The notes below the pieces were generated by a model. The model was not told the origin of the DNA. It did not search any database and saw nothing but the letters and a program-made list of their open reading frames with translations. From NCBI GenBank assembly GCA_030634785.1, contig DAOWAC010000048.1, positions 1 to 7,369 of the forward strand: a stretch of 7,369 nt of DNA, given 5' to 3'. Made by a program: the position numbers and the translations under genes. This document shows positions 1 through 5,519 of this stretch, in pieces. Source of the DNA: Chloroflexota bacterium (GTDB lineage: Archaea > Iainarchaeota > Iainarchaeia > Iainarchaeales > GCA-2688035). Within the stretch, counting starts at the first letter, position 1. Each line of letters begins with the position of its first letter.

Positions 1-440
1 AGTTCAACTTCTTCATATTTTCCAATTATTGCAATTGTTTTTCCGAAAACCGAAATTTTTAAATCGGTTGCATTTTCAATGGCTTCTCTTGCTCTGCCCT
101 CTGTTCCAATAATTCTTGCCTTTTTGGTATGAATTGTTTTTTCGCTTCCGCCGACAATATCGCTTATTTTTATTATTTCAAGCAATGTATTTTCGTCAAA
201 TAATAAAAAAGCTGCTTCTGGAGAAAATCCTCTGCCAATTGCTTTTACAACACTTACTGAGTCGTAAAAATTTGCAGCATTTTCTTTTCCCTGAATTCCT
301 ATGGTTCCTGTTTCGCTGTCCACTTCTAACACAATTCCTGCTAATTCTTCAAGTTTTCTTTTGGTTTTGCCTTTTGTGCCAATTAAGACGCCTATGCGTT
401 CTTTAGGAATTTTTACTGTTTCAAATAATTCGCTAGGCAA
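1..440 (-). CDS. dim2: KH-domain rRNA-processing protein, aDim2/Pno1 family (C-terminus cut by window edge)
   Basis: The first 146 residues of an archaeal Dim2/Pno1-like protein are visible; the C-terminus lies beyond the left edge. Two KH-like units can be read. The first (about residues 8-35) begins VKIPKERIGVLIGTKGKTK and carries GTKG as its GxxG loop. The second (about 105-143) contains ARIIGTEGRAREAIENAT, with GTEG as its GxxG loop, then ISVFGKTIAIIG. The linker VVKAIGRGFSPEAA is characteristic of the family. Family members bind the 3' region of 16S/18S rRNA and act in small-subunit maturation, and the archaeal protein also interacts with aIF2-alpha. The start is taken as TTG at 440-438: AGGGGAG lies 5 bases upstream (452-446) and no in-frame ATG is available upstream. 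The gene diverges from the DUF3566-like gene at 600. The family call is firm; the TTG start is likely. Confidence 0.9.
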   Translation of the reverse strand, partial: MPSELFETVKIPKERIGVLIGTKGKTKRKLEELAGIVLEVDSETGTIGIQGKENAANFYDSVSVVKAIGRGFSPEAAFLLFDENTLLEIIKISDIVGGSEKTIHTKKARIIGTEGRAREAIENATDLKISVFGKTIAIIGKYEEVE

Positions 441-445
441 AAAAG

Positions 446-452
446 CTCCCCT
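446..452 (-). promoter_or_regulatory. Ribosome binding site deciding the TTG start of the KH gene
   Basis: AGGGGAG on the minus strand, 5 bases before TTG 440-438. It is the main support for a TTG start, because no ATG or GTG in that frame is suitably placed. Confidence 0.6.
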
Positions 453-454
453 AT

Positions 455-495
455 ATATACTATATATAATATATATAAGCAAAGTTTTTAAAAGA
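455..495 (-). promoter_or_regulatory. AT-rich promoter region of the KH gene
   Basis: On the minus strand this stretch holds several overlapping TATA-like sequences. One is TTATATAT at 478-471, inside a run of alternating TA steps (about 452-478); another is a CTTTTAAAAA-like box near 495-486. The run is too repetitive to choose the true box. The nearer boxes would place initiation almost on the SD sequence, so the distal one may be used. Confidence 0.4.
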
Positions 496-544
496 TTAGC
501 AAGAAAAAAAGGCAATTTTTGCTCTAAAAACCCTGTTAGTAAGT

Positions 545-552
545 TTTAAATA
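545..552 (+). promoter_or_regulatory. TATA box of the DUF3566-like gene
   Basis: TTTAAATA ends 47 bases before ATG 600. With the usual archaeal spacing of about 25 bases, transcription would begin near 574-578. The leader would then be about 25 bases and hold the SD. A box of the same sequence sits at almost the same distance before the next gene (977-984). Confidence 0.55.
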
Positions 553-583
553 GAAAAAAAGCCTATTTTTATTAAAAATTCAT

Positions 584-592
584 GGGAGGTGA
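584..592 (+). promoter_or_regulatory. Strong ribosome binding site deciding the start at 600
   Basis: GGGAGGTGA is a near-complete complement of the 16S 3' end, 7 bases before ATG 600. The ATG at 582 overlaps this site and cannot be served by it, so 600 is the true start. Confidence 0.8.
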
Positions 593-599
593 AAGCAAA

Positions 600-914
600 A
601 TGGTAACACAATCAATTACAAAAATTGATCCTGTACAATATGGAAAAGTATTGGCTATACTTATGGCAATCATCTACCTAATTATTGGTTTGATGCTGAC
701 TTTGTTTATGGGTTTGTTTGGTGGAATACTGTCAGCTATTCCAGGCGCAGACGCTGGTGCATTTGCAGGAATTGGATTAATTGGTGGCTTGATAATGACT
801 ATAACAATGGTTATTGGCGGAGCTATTGGCGGATTCGTAATGGGTGTAATAGGTGCATTCATTTACAACTTTGTAGCAAGCAAGGTTGGTGGAATAAAGA
901 TTGACCTAGAGTGA
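600..914 (+). CDS. Small membrane protein, DUF3566-like
   Basis: A 104-residue, very hydrophobic protein. After a short polar N-terminus (TQSITKIDPVQYGK) comes one membrane segment at about residues 17-47. A Gly/Ala-rich loop with PGADAGAF follows, then a long Gly-rich hydrophobic stretch at about 55-95, giving two or three segments. The tail ends with IYNFVASKVGGIKIDLE. The I-x-P-x-x-x-x-K start and the YNFVA/GGI-x-I-x-LE tail resemble small archaeal membrane proteins annotated as DUF3566-like; this is recognition by eye. The function of the family is unknown. The start is ATG 600, not the in-frame ATG 582, because the SD GGGAGGTGA lies between them. The gene is monocistronic by its own TATA box and terminator, and its promoter and leader resemble those of the DUF4013 gene downstream. 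Confidence 0.8.
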   Translation: MVTQSITKIDPVQYGKVLAILMAIIYLIIGLMLTLFMGLFGGILSAIPGADAGAFAGIGLIGGLIMTITMVIGGAIGGFVMGVIGAFIYNFVASKVGGIKIDLE

Positions 915-964
915 AGGCATTTTGCCTTCCTTTTTCTTTTTTTTTTCTTTTTTTCTATTTTTTT
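913..964 (+). terminator. Hairpin plus T-tract terminator of the DUF3566-like gene
   Basis: A perfect 7-base-pair stem (GAAGGCA 913-919, TGCCTTC 923-929, loop TTT) is followed by long T runs to about 964. The stop codon TGA (912-914) lies in the left arm. Archaeal termination normally needs only the T-tract, so the hairpin makes this site look unusually complete. Confidence 0.75.
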
Positions 965-976
965 CCTAAAAAAACC

Positions 977-984
977 TTTAAATA
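977..984 (+). promoter_or_regulatory. TATA box of the DUF4013 gene
   Basis: TTTAAATA preceded by the A/C-rich AAAAACC, which could serve as a BRE. It ends 49 bases before ATG 1034, nearly the same spacing as the copy at 545-552. Predicted initiation is near 1006-1010. Confidence 0.55.
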
Positions 985-1015
985 TAAGAAAAACCTACTT
1001 CTATCAAAAAATTCA

Positions 1016-1024
1016 GGGAGGTGA
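1016..1024 (+). promoter_or_regulatory. Strong ribosome binding site of the DUF4013 gene
   Basis: GGGAGGTGA, identical to the site at 584-592, 9 bases before ATG 1034. Confidence 0.75.
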
Positions 1025-1033
1025 AAACCAAAA

Positions 1034-1795
1034 ATGAATATTGGAACAGCAATCGAAAAACCTTTTGGAAACATTAAGACAATGATAATTGGAATAATTC
1101 TGATGATAATTCCGGTAGTCAATATCTTAGTAATTCCTGGTTACCTAATAAGGGTTGCAAGCAGGACAATGAACAATGACAACACTTTGCCAAGCTTTGG
1201 AAACTTTGGAGAACTAATTGTTGACAGCATCAAGTACTTTGTAATTTCAATAGTGATGTTGATTCCGGCAATAATTGTTTTATTCATAGCACTAGGCTCA
1301 GTTATTATAAGTACAATAAGTGCGGACGCAATTAGTGCGCTAAACACAGCTGTACTATCTGGTAGTACTGTGGCTGTGCAAGAACAGCTTACGACTTTGT
1401 TCTTGGCTGGCATGTCTGCAGGAGCAGCGTTTATTGTGCTTGGAGTGATTCTTGCGGTGATTGGAATGATTCTAATAATTTCAGGAGTCCTGAACTATGC
1501 TAAGACAAGGCAGTTTGGAAAAGCTTTTGCAATAAAGGAAAACTTGCGAAACTTTTTCACAGGAAAATTCCTAATAGCAATCATTGTAGCAATCGTACTT
1601 TCAATAGTACTCGCTTTCATTGTAGGACTAGTAGTAGGCTTAATGTCAATGCTTGCAGCTGTAGGACTATGGTTAGGTCTCATCATTATGCTTATCTTTA
1701 TTTTTGTGATAGACGTAATGATTTGGAGTATTTTGGCAGGAGGCTACCCTCACGGAGCAGTTGCAACAGTAGCACCGGCGAAACAAGTACAATAA
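1034..1795 (+). CDS. DUF4013 family polytopic membrane protein
   Basis: A 253-residue membrane protein of unknown function. The N-terminal part carries the DUF4013 signature: a first hydrophobic segment (about 16-37), then GYLIRVASRTMNNDNTLP (36-53), F-x-x-F-x-E (55-60) and the next segment (about 66-95), as in archaeal proteins with the pattern GY-x-x-R then LP-x-F. A soluble loop with SADAISALNTAVLSG (about 96-122) follows, then segments at about 126-153, 178-207 and 209-236. A conserved-looking polar stretch, YAKTRQFGKAFAIKENLRNFF (its middle at about 163-170), lies before the fourth segment. The tail PAKQVQ is short and polar. ATG 1034 follows a strong SD, and the gene ends in its own terminator. 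It shares its promoter and leader with the upstream small membrane gene, which suggests joint expression but does not show a function. Confidence 0.85.
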   Translation: MNIGTAIEKPFGNIKTMIIGIILMIIPVVNILVIPGYLIRVASRTMNNDNTLPSFGNFGELIVDSIKYFVISIVMLIPAIIVLFIALGSVIISTISADAISALNTAVLSGSTVAVQEQLTTLFLAGMSAGAAFIVLGVILAVIGMILIISGVLNYAKTRQFGKAFAIKENLRNFFTGKFLIAIIVAIVLSIVLAFIVGLVVGLMSMLAAVGLWLGLIIMLIFIFVIDVMIWSILAGGYPHGAVATVAPAKQVQ

Positions 1796-1827
1796 GGTTT
1801 CGCCTCCCTTTTTCTTTTTTTTTTTTT
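1777..1827 (+). terminator. Hairpin plus T-tract terminator of the DUF4013 gene
   Basis: An 8-base-pair perfect stem (GGCGAAAC 1777-1784, GTTTCGCC 1797-1804) with a 12-base loop containing the stop codon TAA (1793-1795). T runs at 1809-1813 and 1815-1827 follow. The left arm is inside the coding sequence. Confidence 0.7.
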
Positions 1828-1852
1828 CAAAAAATGCAGCGAAAGCCATTTA

Positions 1853-2998
1853 TTAGTTGGAAAGAGTTTTTCTAATCATTTTCCCAATCTCTTCGTTTTC
1901 CAAAAAGATTGCATCATGGCCTTTTTCAGATTCAACAATATACAATTCCGATTTTGCACCTGCCTTTTGAAGCAGAGAATTCATTTCTTCTGAATCCTTT
2001 GCAGGGAAAAGTACATCTGAAGAAATTGCAATACTTGTAAAAACTGTTTTTGTTCCAGCAAAAGCATTTTGTACAGAGCCAAATTCTTTTTCAATGTCAA
2101 AAGAATCAATTGCCTTGCTTAAGTAAATGTAAGTATTTGGATCAAATCTTTTGCAGAACTTTTCTCCCTGATGGTTCAAATAGCTTTCAACCTGGTACTG
2201 CATTGAAAGACTTACAAAGTGCTTGAATTTTCCAACCTCTTCTCTTCCAAACTTTTGTTCAAGAATTCCAGGATTCAAATAACTTATGTGTCCAATTTGT
2301 CTTGCAATTGAAAGTCCTTTTTCAGGAAATTCTTTTCCATAATAGTTTCCATTCTTCCAAGCAGGATCAAGCATTATTGCCTGTCTTGCAATATGGTTCA
2401 ATGCAATTGACTGGGCGCTTATTTTGTGCGATGCGCCAAGGATAATTGCATTTTTTGCCGCATTCTTGTGCAATGCAACAAATTCAAGTGCAAGTAATCC
2501 ACCAAGTGAGCCACCAATTACTGAATGTAATTTTTCAATTTTCTGTTGTTGCAATAATTCCCAAACGCACTTGATTACATCCTTTAAGAAAAACGGTGGA
2601 AATTTCATTCCATAAGGCTTTCCTGTGTCAGGATTTCTGCTTCCTGGTCCGGTACTTCCATAACATCCTCCAAAATGGTCTGTGCAAATTACAAAAAATT
2701 TTTTAGTGTCAATTGCCTTTCCTTCTCCTACGATATCCTTCCACCATCCAGGAAACTCTTTCCCTTTAATTTTTTCTCCTGCAACCTGTGGAGTTGCTGT
2801 AAGTGTTGGAAAAATAAGAATTACATTATTTTTTTCACTGTTAAGCTTTCCAAATGTTTTAAATGCTATTTTTATTGGACCAAAGCGTTTTCCTGATTCA
2901 AGTTCAAACCTTAAATCTTTTGAAAATTCAGCATACTGCAGATTAGGTATTTCGCTGCAGGCAGCAATATTGTCTCCAAGGTTTTCAACAGCATACAA
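1853..2998 (-). CDS. metX: Homoserine O-acetyltransferase (MetX), alpha/beta-hydrolase fold
   Basis: A 381-residue enzyme, the usual MetX length. It transfers an acetyl group from acetyl-CoA to homoserine in the cytoplasm, the activation step of methionine synthesis. The nucleophile elbow GGSLGG places the catalytic Ser at 164. The acid is probably Asp328 in SSDVLFPAKD and the His is His361 in GHDAIFLE. Other MetX hallmarks are GWWKDIVGEGKAIDT (84-98), FVICTDHFGGCYGSTGP (102-118), NPDTGKPYG (122-130) and ESYLNHQGEKFCKRFD (271-286). The start is TTG 2998-2996: AGGTGA lies 6 bases upstream, an in-frame TGA overlaps that site, and the next in-frame Met is far inside. The gene ends in TAATAA and converges on the DUF4013 terminator. 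No other methionine-synthesis gene is adjacent. The substrate (homoserine or serine) and acyl donor (acetyl or succinyl) are inferred from family resemblance. Confidence 0.92.
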   Translation of the reverse strand: MYAVENLGDNIAACSEIPNLQYAEFSKDLRFELESGKRFGPIKIAFKTFGKLNSEKNNVILIFPTLTATPQVAGEKIKGKEFPGWWKDIVGEGKAIDTKKFFVICTDHFGGCYGSTGPGSRNPDTGKPYGMKFPPFFLKDVIKCVWELLQQQKIEKLHSVIGGSLGGLLALEFVALHKNAAKNAIILGASHKISAQSIALNHIARQAIMLDPAWKNGNYYGKEFPEKGLSIARQIGHISYLNPGILEQKFGREEVGKFKHFVSLSMQYQVESYLNHQGEKFCKRFDPNTYIYLSKAIDSFDIEKEFGSVQNAFAGTKTVFTSIAISSDVLFPAKDSEEMNSLLQKAGAKSELYIVESEKGHDAIFLENEEIGKMIRKTLSN

Positions 2999-3004
2999 AA
3001 AGAA

Positions 3005-3010
3005 TCACCT
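3005..3010 (-). promoter_or_regulatory. Ribosome binding site deciding the TTG start of metX
   Basis: AGGTGA on the minus strand, 6 bases before TTG 2998-2996. Its TGA (3007-3005) is an in-frame stop, so translation cannot begin further upstream. Confidence 0.75.
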
Positions 3011-3022
3011 AAACAATGTATA

Positions 3023-3040
3023 ATTCTTAATATTCTTAAA
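3023..3040 (-). promoter_or_regulatory. Possible metX promoter element with an 8-base direct repeat
   Basis: On the minus strand TTAAGAAT occurs twice, one base apart (3039-3032 and 3030-3023). The distal copy lies in the TATA-like TTTAAGAATA, at about the right distance for initiation just before the SD at 3010. The evidence is only position and base composition. Confidence 0.3.
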
Positions 3041-3061
3041 CAAATAACACTCTGAAAGGAT

Positions 3062-3077
3062 TATTCCAAAAGGAATA
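3062..3077. repeat. Perfect inverted repeat in the metX-HIT divergent spacer
   Basis: TATTCC (3062-3067) and GGAATA (3072-3077) are perfect inverted copies separated by AAAA. The site lies 64 bases from the metX start and 62 from the HIT start, so it is placed nearly centrally between the two divergent genes. That suits an operator for a dimeric regulator. Function is inferred from geometry only. Confidence 0.5.
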
Positions 3078-3126
3078 CTTGCTTTTGACAAATGTATTTT
3101 TATTCAGAATCAGTTATATTTTTTTT

Positions 3127-3133
3127 AGGGTGG
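3127..3133 (+). promoter_or_regulatory. Ribosome binding site deciding the TTG start of the HIT gene
   Basis: AGGGTGG, 5 bases before TTG 3139. It follows a T-rich run and supports a start directly before the zinc-motif cysteines rather than at the more upstream in-frame TTG 3079. Confidence 0.65.
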
Positions 3134-3138
3134 TTGTT

Positions 3139-3555
3139 TTGGATGACTGTATTTTTTGCAAAATAGTACAGGGTAAAATTCCTTGTACAAAATTGTATGA
3201 GGGTGAGCAGGTTCTTTCCTTTCTTGACATAATGCCTGCTTCAAAAGGTCATGCTTTGGTAATTCCAAAGAATCATTATGCAACGCTTTTGGATATGCCG
3301 CATGAAGAACTTAAATTAGTAGCTGAAGTAATTCAAAAGGTTGCTGCTGCAACAATGGTTGCCTTACCAGGAGTGGATGGATTCAATGTGCTGCAGTCAA
3401 ACAACGAGGTTGCAGGACAGGTAATTCCACACGTGCATTTTCACATAATTCCAAGGTGCAAAGAAGATAAGTTGAACTTTTCATGGCAGCAAGGCAAGGC
3501 AGAAGCCGAAGAGCTAAAAAAGTATGCCGCCATTGTAAAGGAAAGGATGTTTTGA
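3139..3555 (+). CDS. HIT family (Hint-like) nucleotide hydrolase/transferase
   Basis: A 138-residue HIT protein starting MDDCIFCKIVQGKIPC. The histidine triad is HVHFH at 98-102, within IPHVHFHIIPR, and the middle His (100) is the expected catalytic residue. CIFC (4-7), with His46 and one triad-region His, forms the probable zinc site of the Hint/PKCI branch. The segment LDIMPASKGHALVIPKNHY (29-47) is also typical. Such enzymes cleave phosphoramidate or anhydride bonds of nucleotides, for example AMP-lysine, in the cytoplasm; the natural substrate is not readable from sequence. The TTG 3139 start gives the usual family length, whereas the frame also extends to TTG 3079 with a hydrophobic leader that has no family support. 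It is followed 2 bases later by the 92-residue gene, probably one transcript. Confidence 0.9.
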   Translation: MDDCIFCKIVQGKIPCTKLYEGEQVLSFLDIMPASKGHALVIPKNHYATLLDMPHEELKLVAEVIQKVAAATMVALPGVDGFNVLQSNNEVAGQVIPHVHFHIIPRCKEDKLNFSWQQGKAEAEELKKYAAIVKERMF

Positions 3556-3557
3556 AC

Positions 3558-3836
3558 ATGCCTGCTGCAAGAAAAGTACGTGTTGTCAAGGAAAACATGG
3601 CTTGGTGGAAAGCAAATTCGAAAAATGTGAACGACCCTGTTCTGCAAACAGATTTTGCAGAACTCAACAATGTCTTGAACAGGATAAAATCCAGGATTAG
3701 GCGGAGTGCTTCCTCTGGCCTGACGCAAAACCAAAACGAACTGCTTCAGAAATTGTATCGTTACAGGAACAGGATTCTTTTGGATATTAGCGCAAAACGA
3801 AGCAAACTGGAAAATGACCGGCCTAAAGTTTTTTGA
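3558..3836 (+). CDS. Small basic helical protein of unknown function
   Basis: I do not recognise this 92-residue protein. It is rich in Arg and Lys (RIKSRIRRS at 42-50, YRYRNR at 67-72), has a WW pair at 16-17, and is probably almost all helix with two amphipathic stretches (about 27-50 and 57-82) joined by the polar turn SSGLTQNQN. That composition would suit nucleic-acid or ribosome binding, but this is inference. ATG 3558 lies 2 bases after the HIT stop, with AAAGGA upstream (3542-3547), as expected for translational coupling. The frame extends back to an ATG at 3483 inside the HIT gene, but the in-operon ATG is preferred. The last 14 bases overlap the end of metG on the other strand. Confidence 0.6.
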   Translation: MPAARKVRVVKENMAWWKANSKNVNDPVLQTDFAELNNVLNRIKSRIRRSASSGLTQNQNELLQKLYRYRNRILLDISAKRSKLENDRPKVF

Positions 3837-5289
3837 ACAAAATTTCGCCTTTTTTCACTTTGGTTTCTGCTTTTAACAACCCAAATTTGCAATCTTTCAG
3901 TAAGCCTGCTTTTACTCCAAGCTGTTTGTTTATTTTCTTACTTGTTTCAGGAATAAAAGGCGAGATGAGAATTGAAATTATTTTAAGCGAGTCGGCAAGA
4001 GAGTAAAGTGTGTTGTTTCTTTCCTTTTCTTCCTGCTTCCATGGCTGTTTTTCGTTGATGAATTGATTGCATGCTCCTGCAAAAGAAAATATTTCTGCAA
4101 TAGCGTGGTGAAGTTCAAAATCAGTCATGTGCTTTTCAATTTTGTCAAGCTTTAGTTTTTTCTGCAACTTTTTGTCAGTACTTCCTTTTGGAACCTTACC
4201 ATTATTGTATTTTTCAACCATTACAATTGTTCTGTTAACCAAATTTCCCAATTCGTTTGCAAGCTCGTTGTTTAATCTTTCCTTCAATGCTTCCTCTGAA
4301 AAGTTTCCATCCTGTCCAAAAGGAATTTCGCGAAGAAGGAAATAACGAAGAGCGTCTGTTGAATATTCTTCTGCCAGTTTTATTGGGTCAACTGTTATGC
4401 CTCTTGCCTTGCTTAGTTTTTCTCCTTTTAGGTTGATGAAGCCGTGGACAATAACATTTGGCAATTTAATTCCTAAAGAAAGAAGCATGGTTTTCCAAAT
4501 AACTTCGTGATGCCAAACAATGTCGGACCCTATAACATGTGTTGCTGACCAGTATTTTTTGAATTTTTCGTTTGGATAATCAACGGTTGATAAATAATTT
4601 ATTAGTGCATCAACCCAAACTGCTATAGTCAAATCTTTATCAAATGGTAGTGGAATTCCCCACTTTACTTTTTCTCTTGTTATAGTTAAATCTTTCAGAG
4701 GTTCTTTTAGTCTGTTTAAAATTTCGTTTCGTTTCTTTTCGGGCCAGAGAGAATTTGGATTATTCTGAAGATCTTCAACAAGTTTTTTCTGATATTTGCT
4801 CATTTTAAAGAAATAACTTTTTTCTTTAACATTTTCCACTTCTTTTTTGTGCACTGGGCACTTTCCTTCAACCAAGTCCTTTTCTGTGTAAAATGTTTCA
4901 CAGTCAACGCAATACTTTCCCTCATATTCTCCTTCGTAAATGTCGCCCTTTTCATAAATTGCTTTCAATATTTCAATAACCACTTTTTCGTGCCTGTTTT
5001 CAGTGGTCATAATAAAGTCATCATAGGATATGTTGAGAACCTTGCACAGTTCTTTGAACATGTCAGAAATCTCTTCCACGAAAACAGCTGGTTCTTTTCC
5101 TTCCTTTTCTGCAGCTCGCTGAATTTTCAGACCATGACAATCAGTGCCTGTGCTAAAGTATACATCGTAACCTTCCAGACGTTTCCATCTTGCAATAGTA
5201 TCAGTTACTATTTTCTCGTATGCATGACCGAGATGAAAAATTCCAGATGGATAATCTATGGCCGTACTTATGAAAAACGTTTTTTGCAT
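3823..5289 (-). CDS. metG: Methionyl-tRNA synthetase (bacterial-type, no C-terminal tRNA-binding domain)
   Basis: A 488-residue class I synthetase that charges tRNA-Met in the cytoplasm. The HIGH box is HLGH (19-22) and the KMSKS box is KLSKA (291-295). One zinc knuckle is seen: C127-x2-C130 and C144-P-V-H147. VWVDALINYLS (224-234) and GSDIVWHHEVIWKTMLL (254-270) are typical Rossmann-domain motifs. The anticodon-binding helical domain holds EKQPWK (413-418). The single CxxC/CPxH knuckle and the overall layout match the bacterial Thermus/Bacillus type more than the usual archaeal form with extra knuckles. Oddities are Cys51 in GTDCHG, where Glu is common, and Ala at the end of KLSKA. The protein ends without an EMAPII-like domain. 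ATG 5289 has a weak SD (GTGAT) and a TATA-like box at 5339-5332. Confidence 0.95.
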   Translation of the reverse strand: MQKTFFISTAIDYPSGIFHLGHAYEKIVTDTIARWKRLEGYDVYFSTGTDCHGLKIQRAAEKEGKEPAVFVEEISDMFKELCKVLNISYDDFIMTTENRHEKVVIEILKAIYEKGDIYEGEYEGKYCVDCETFYTEKDLVEGKCPVHKKEVENVKEKSYFFKMSKYQKKLVEDLQNNPNSLWPEKKRNEILNRLKEPLKDLTITREKVKWGIPLPFDKDLTIAVWVDALINYLSTVDYPNEKFKKYWSATHVIGSDIVWHHEVIWKTMLLSLGIKLPNVIVHGFINLKGEKLSKARGITVDPIKLAEEYSTDALRYFLLREIPFGQDGNFSEEALKERLNNELANELGNLVNRTIVMVEKYNNGKVPKGSTDKKLQKKLKLDKIEKHMTDFELHHAIAEIFSFAGACNQFINEKQPWKQEEKERNNTLYSLADSLKIISILISPFIPETSKKINKQLGVKAGLLKDCKFGLLKAETKVKKGEILFKKL

Positions 5290-5329
5290 TTAAATCACAT
5301 CAGCAATTTACATCATATGTGTTAAATAT

Positions 5330-5339
5330 TATTTATAAA
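5330..5339 (-). promoter_or_regulatory. TATA box of metG
   Basis: TTTATAAATA on the minus strand, about 40 bases before ATG 5289. Initiation near 5308-5312 would give a leader of about 20 bases. It also separates metG from the small minus-strand reading frame ending at 5351. Confidence 0.5.
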
Positions 5340-5350
5340 CCAAATGCTTC

Positions 5351-5491
5351 TCAAGTAGTGTTCATACTGCTGTTTCCAAATTTTCTGTTTCTTTCATCAA
5401 TGTTTGCTTCTGAATTAATCCTGACTGCAAACCTCTTTGCGTGTTTTGTATATGGTTTTAATTTTACAATAAAGGCAGGCAATTTCTTCAT
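5351..5491 (-). CDS. Possible 46-residue basic protein upstream of metG
   Basis: The minus strand holds an ATG-to-TGA frame starting MKKLPAFIVKLKPYTKHAK and continuing with RFAVRINSEANIDERNRKFG to a polar SSMNTT end. The mixed, hydrophilic composition reads like a protein. The opposite strand over the same bases gives only a Phe/Leu-rich frame, as expected for an antisense shadow. No SD is visible before ATG 5491, but a TATA-like AGTTTAAAT lies at about 5557-5549. I recognise no family. It could be a real small protein, a leader peptide, or a remnant of a longer gene. Confidence 0.35.
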   Translation of the reverse strand: MKKLPAFIVKLKPYTKHAKRFAVRINSEANIDERNRKFGNSSMNTT

Positions 5492-5519
5492 TTTTGAAAT
5501 TTTTAACTTACAAGCCTAG

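Noticed and set aside
116..549. Plus-strand frames of 96 and 82 residues opposite the KH gene
   Set aside because: They are Phe/Leu/Ser-rich antisense shadows. The minus strand over the same bases gives a clear two-KH protein.
582..599. ATG 582 as start of the DUF3566-like gene (MGGESK extension)
   Set aside because: The SD GGGAGGTGA lies inside this extension and correctly positions ATG 600 instead.
3079..3138. In-frame TTG 3079 start giving the HIT protein a hydrophobic 20-residue leader
   Set aside because: The family normally begins just before the CxxC motif, and a well-spaced SD (3127-3133) serves TTG 3139. A signal peptide would not fit a cytoplasmic nucleotide enzyme.
3483..3557. 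Extension of the 92-residue protein into the HIT gene, with a CRHC motif resembling a zinc site
   Set aside because: These bases are already explained by the HIT C-terminal helix in another frame. An ATG 2 bases after the HIT stop is the simpler start, and the CxxC is probably chance.
3383..3734. Minus-strand frames of 95 and 97 residues opposite the HIT and 92-residue genes
   Set aside because: They have atypical composition with many Cys and Phe, no SD, and overlap strongly supported plus-strand coding.
5319..5519. Plus-strand 66-residue hydrophobic frame that could be a small membrane protein
   Set aside because: No SD at its GTG/TTG starts, and the Phe/Leu-rich reading is what an antisense copy of the Lys/Glu/Asn-rich minus frame at 5351-5491 would give. 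Not fully excluded.
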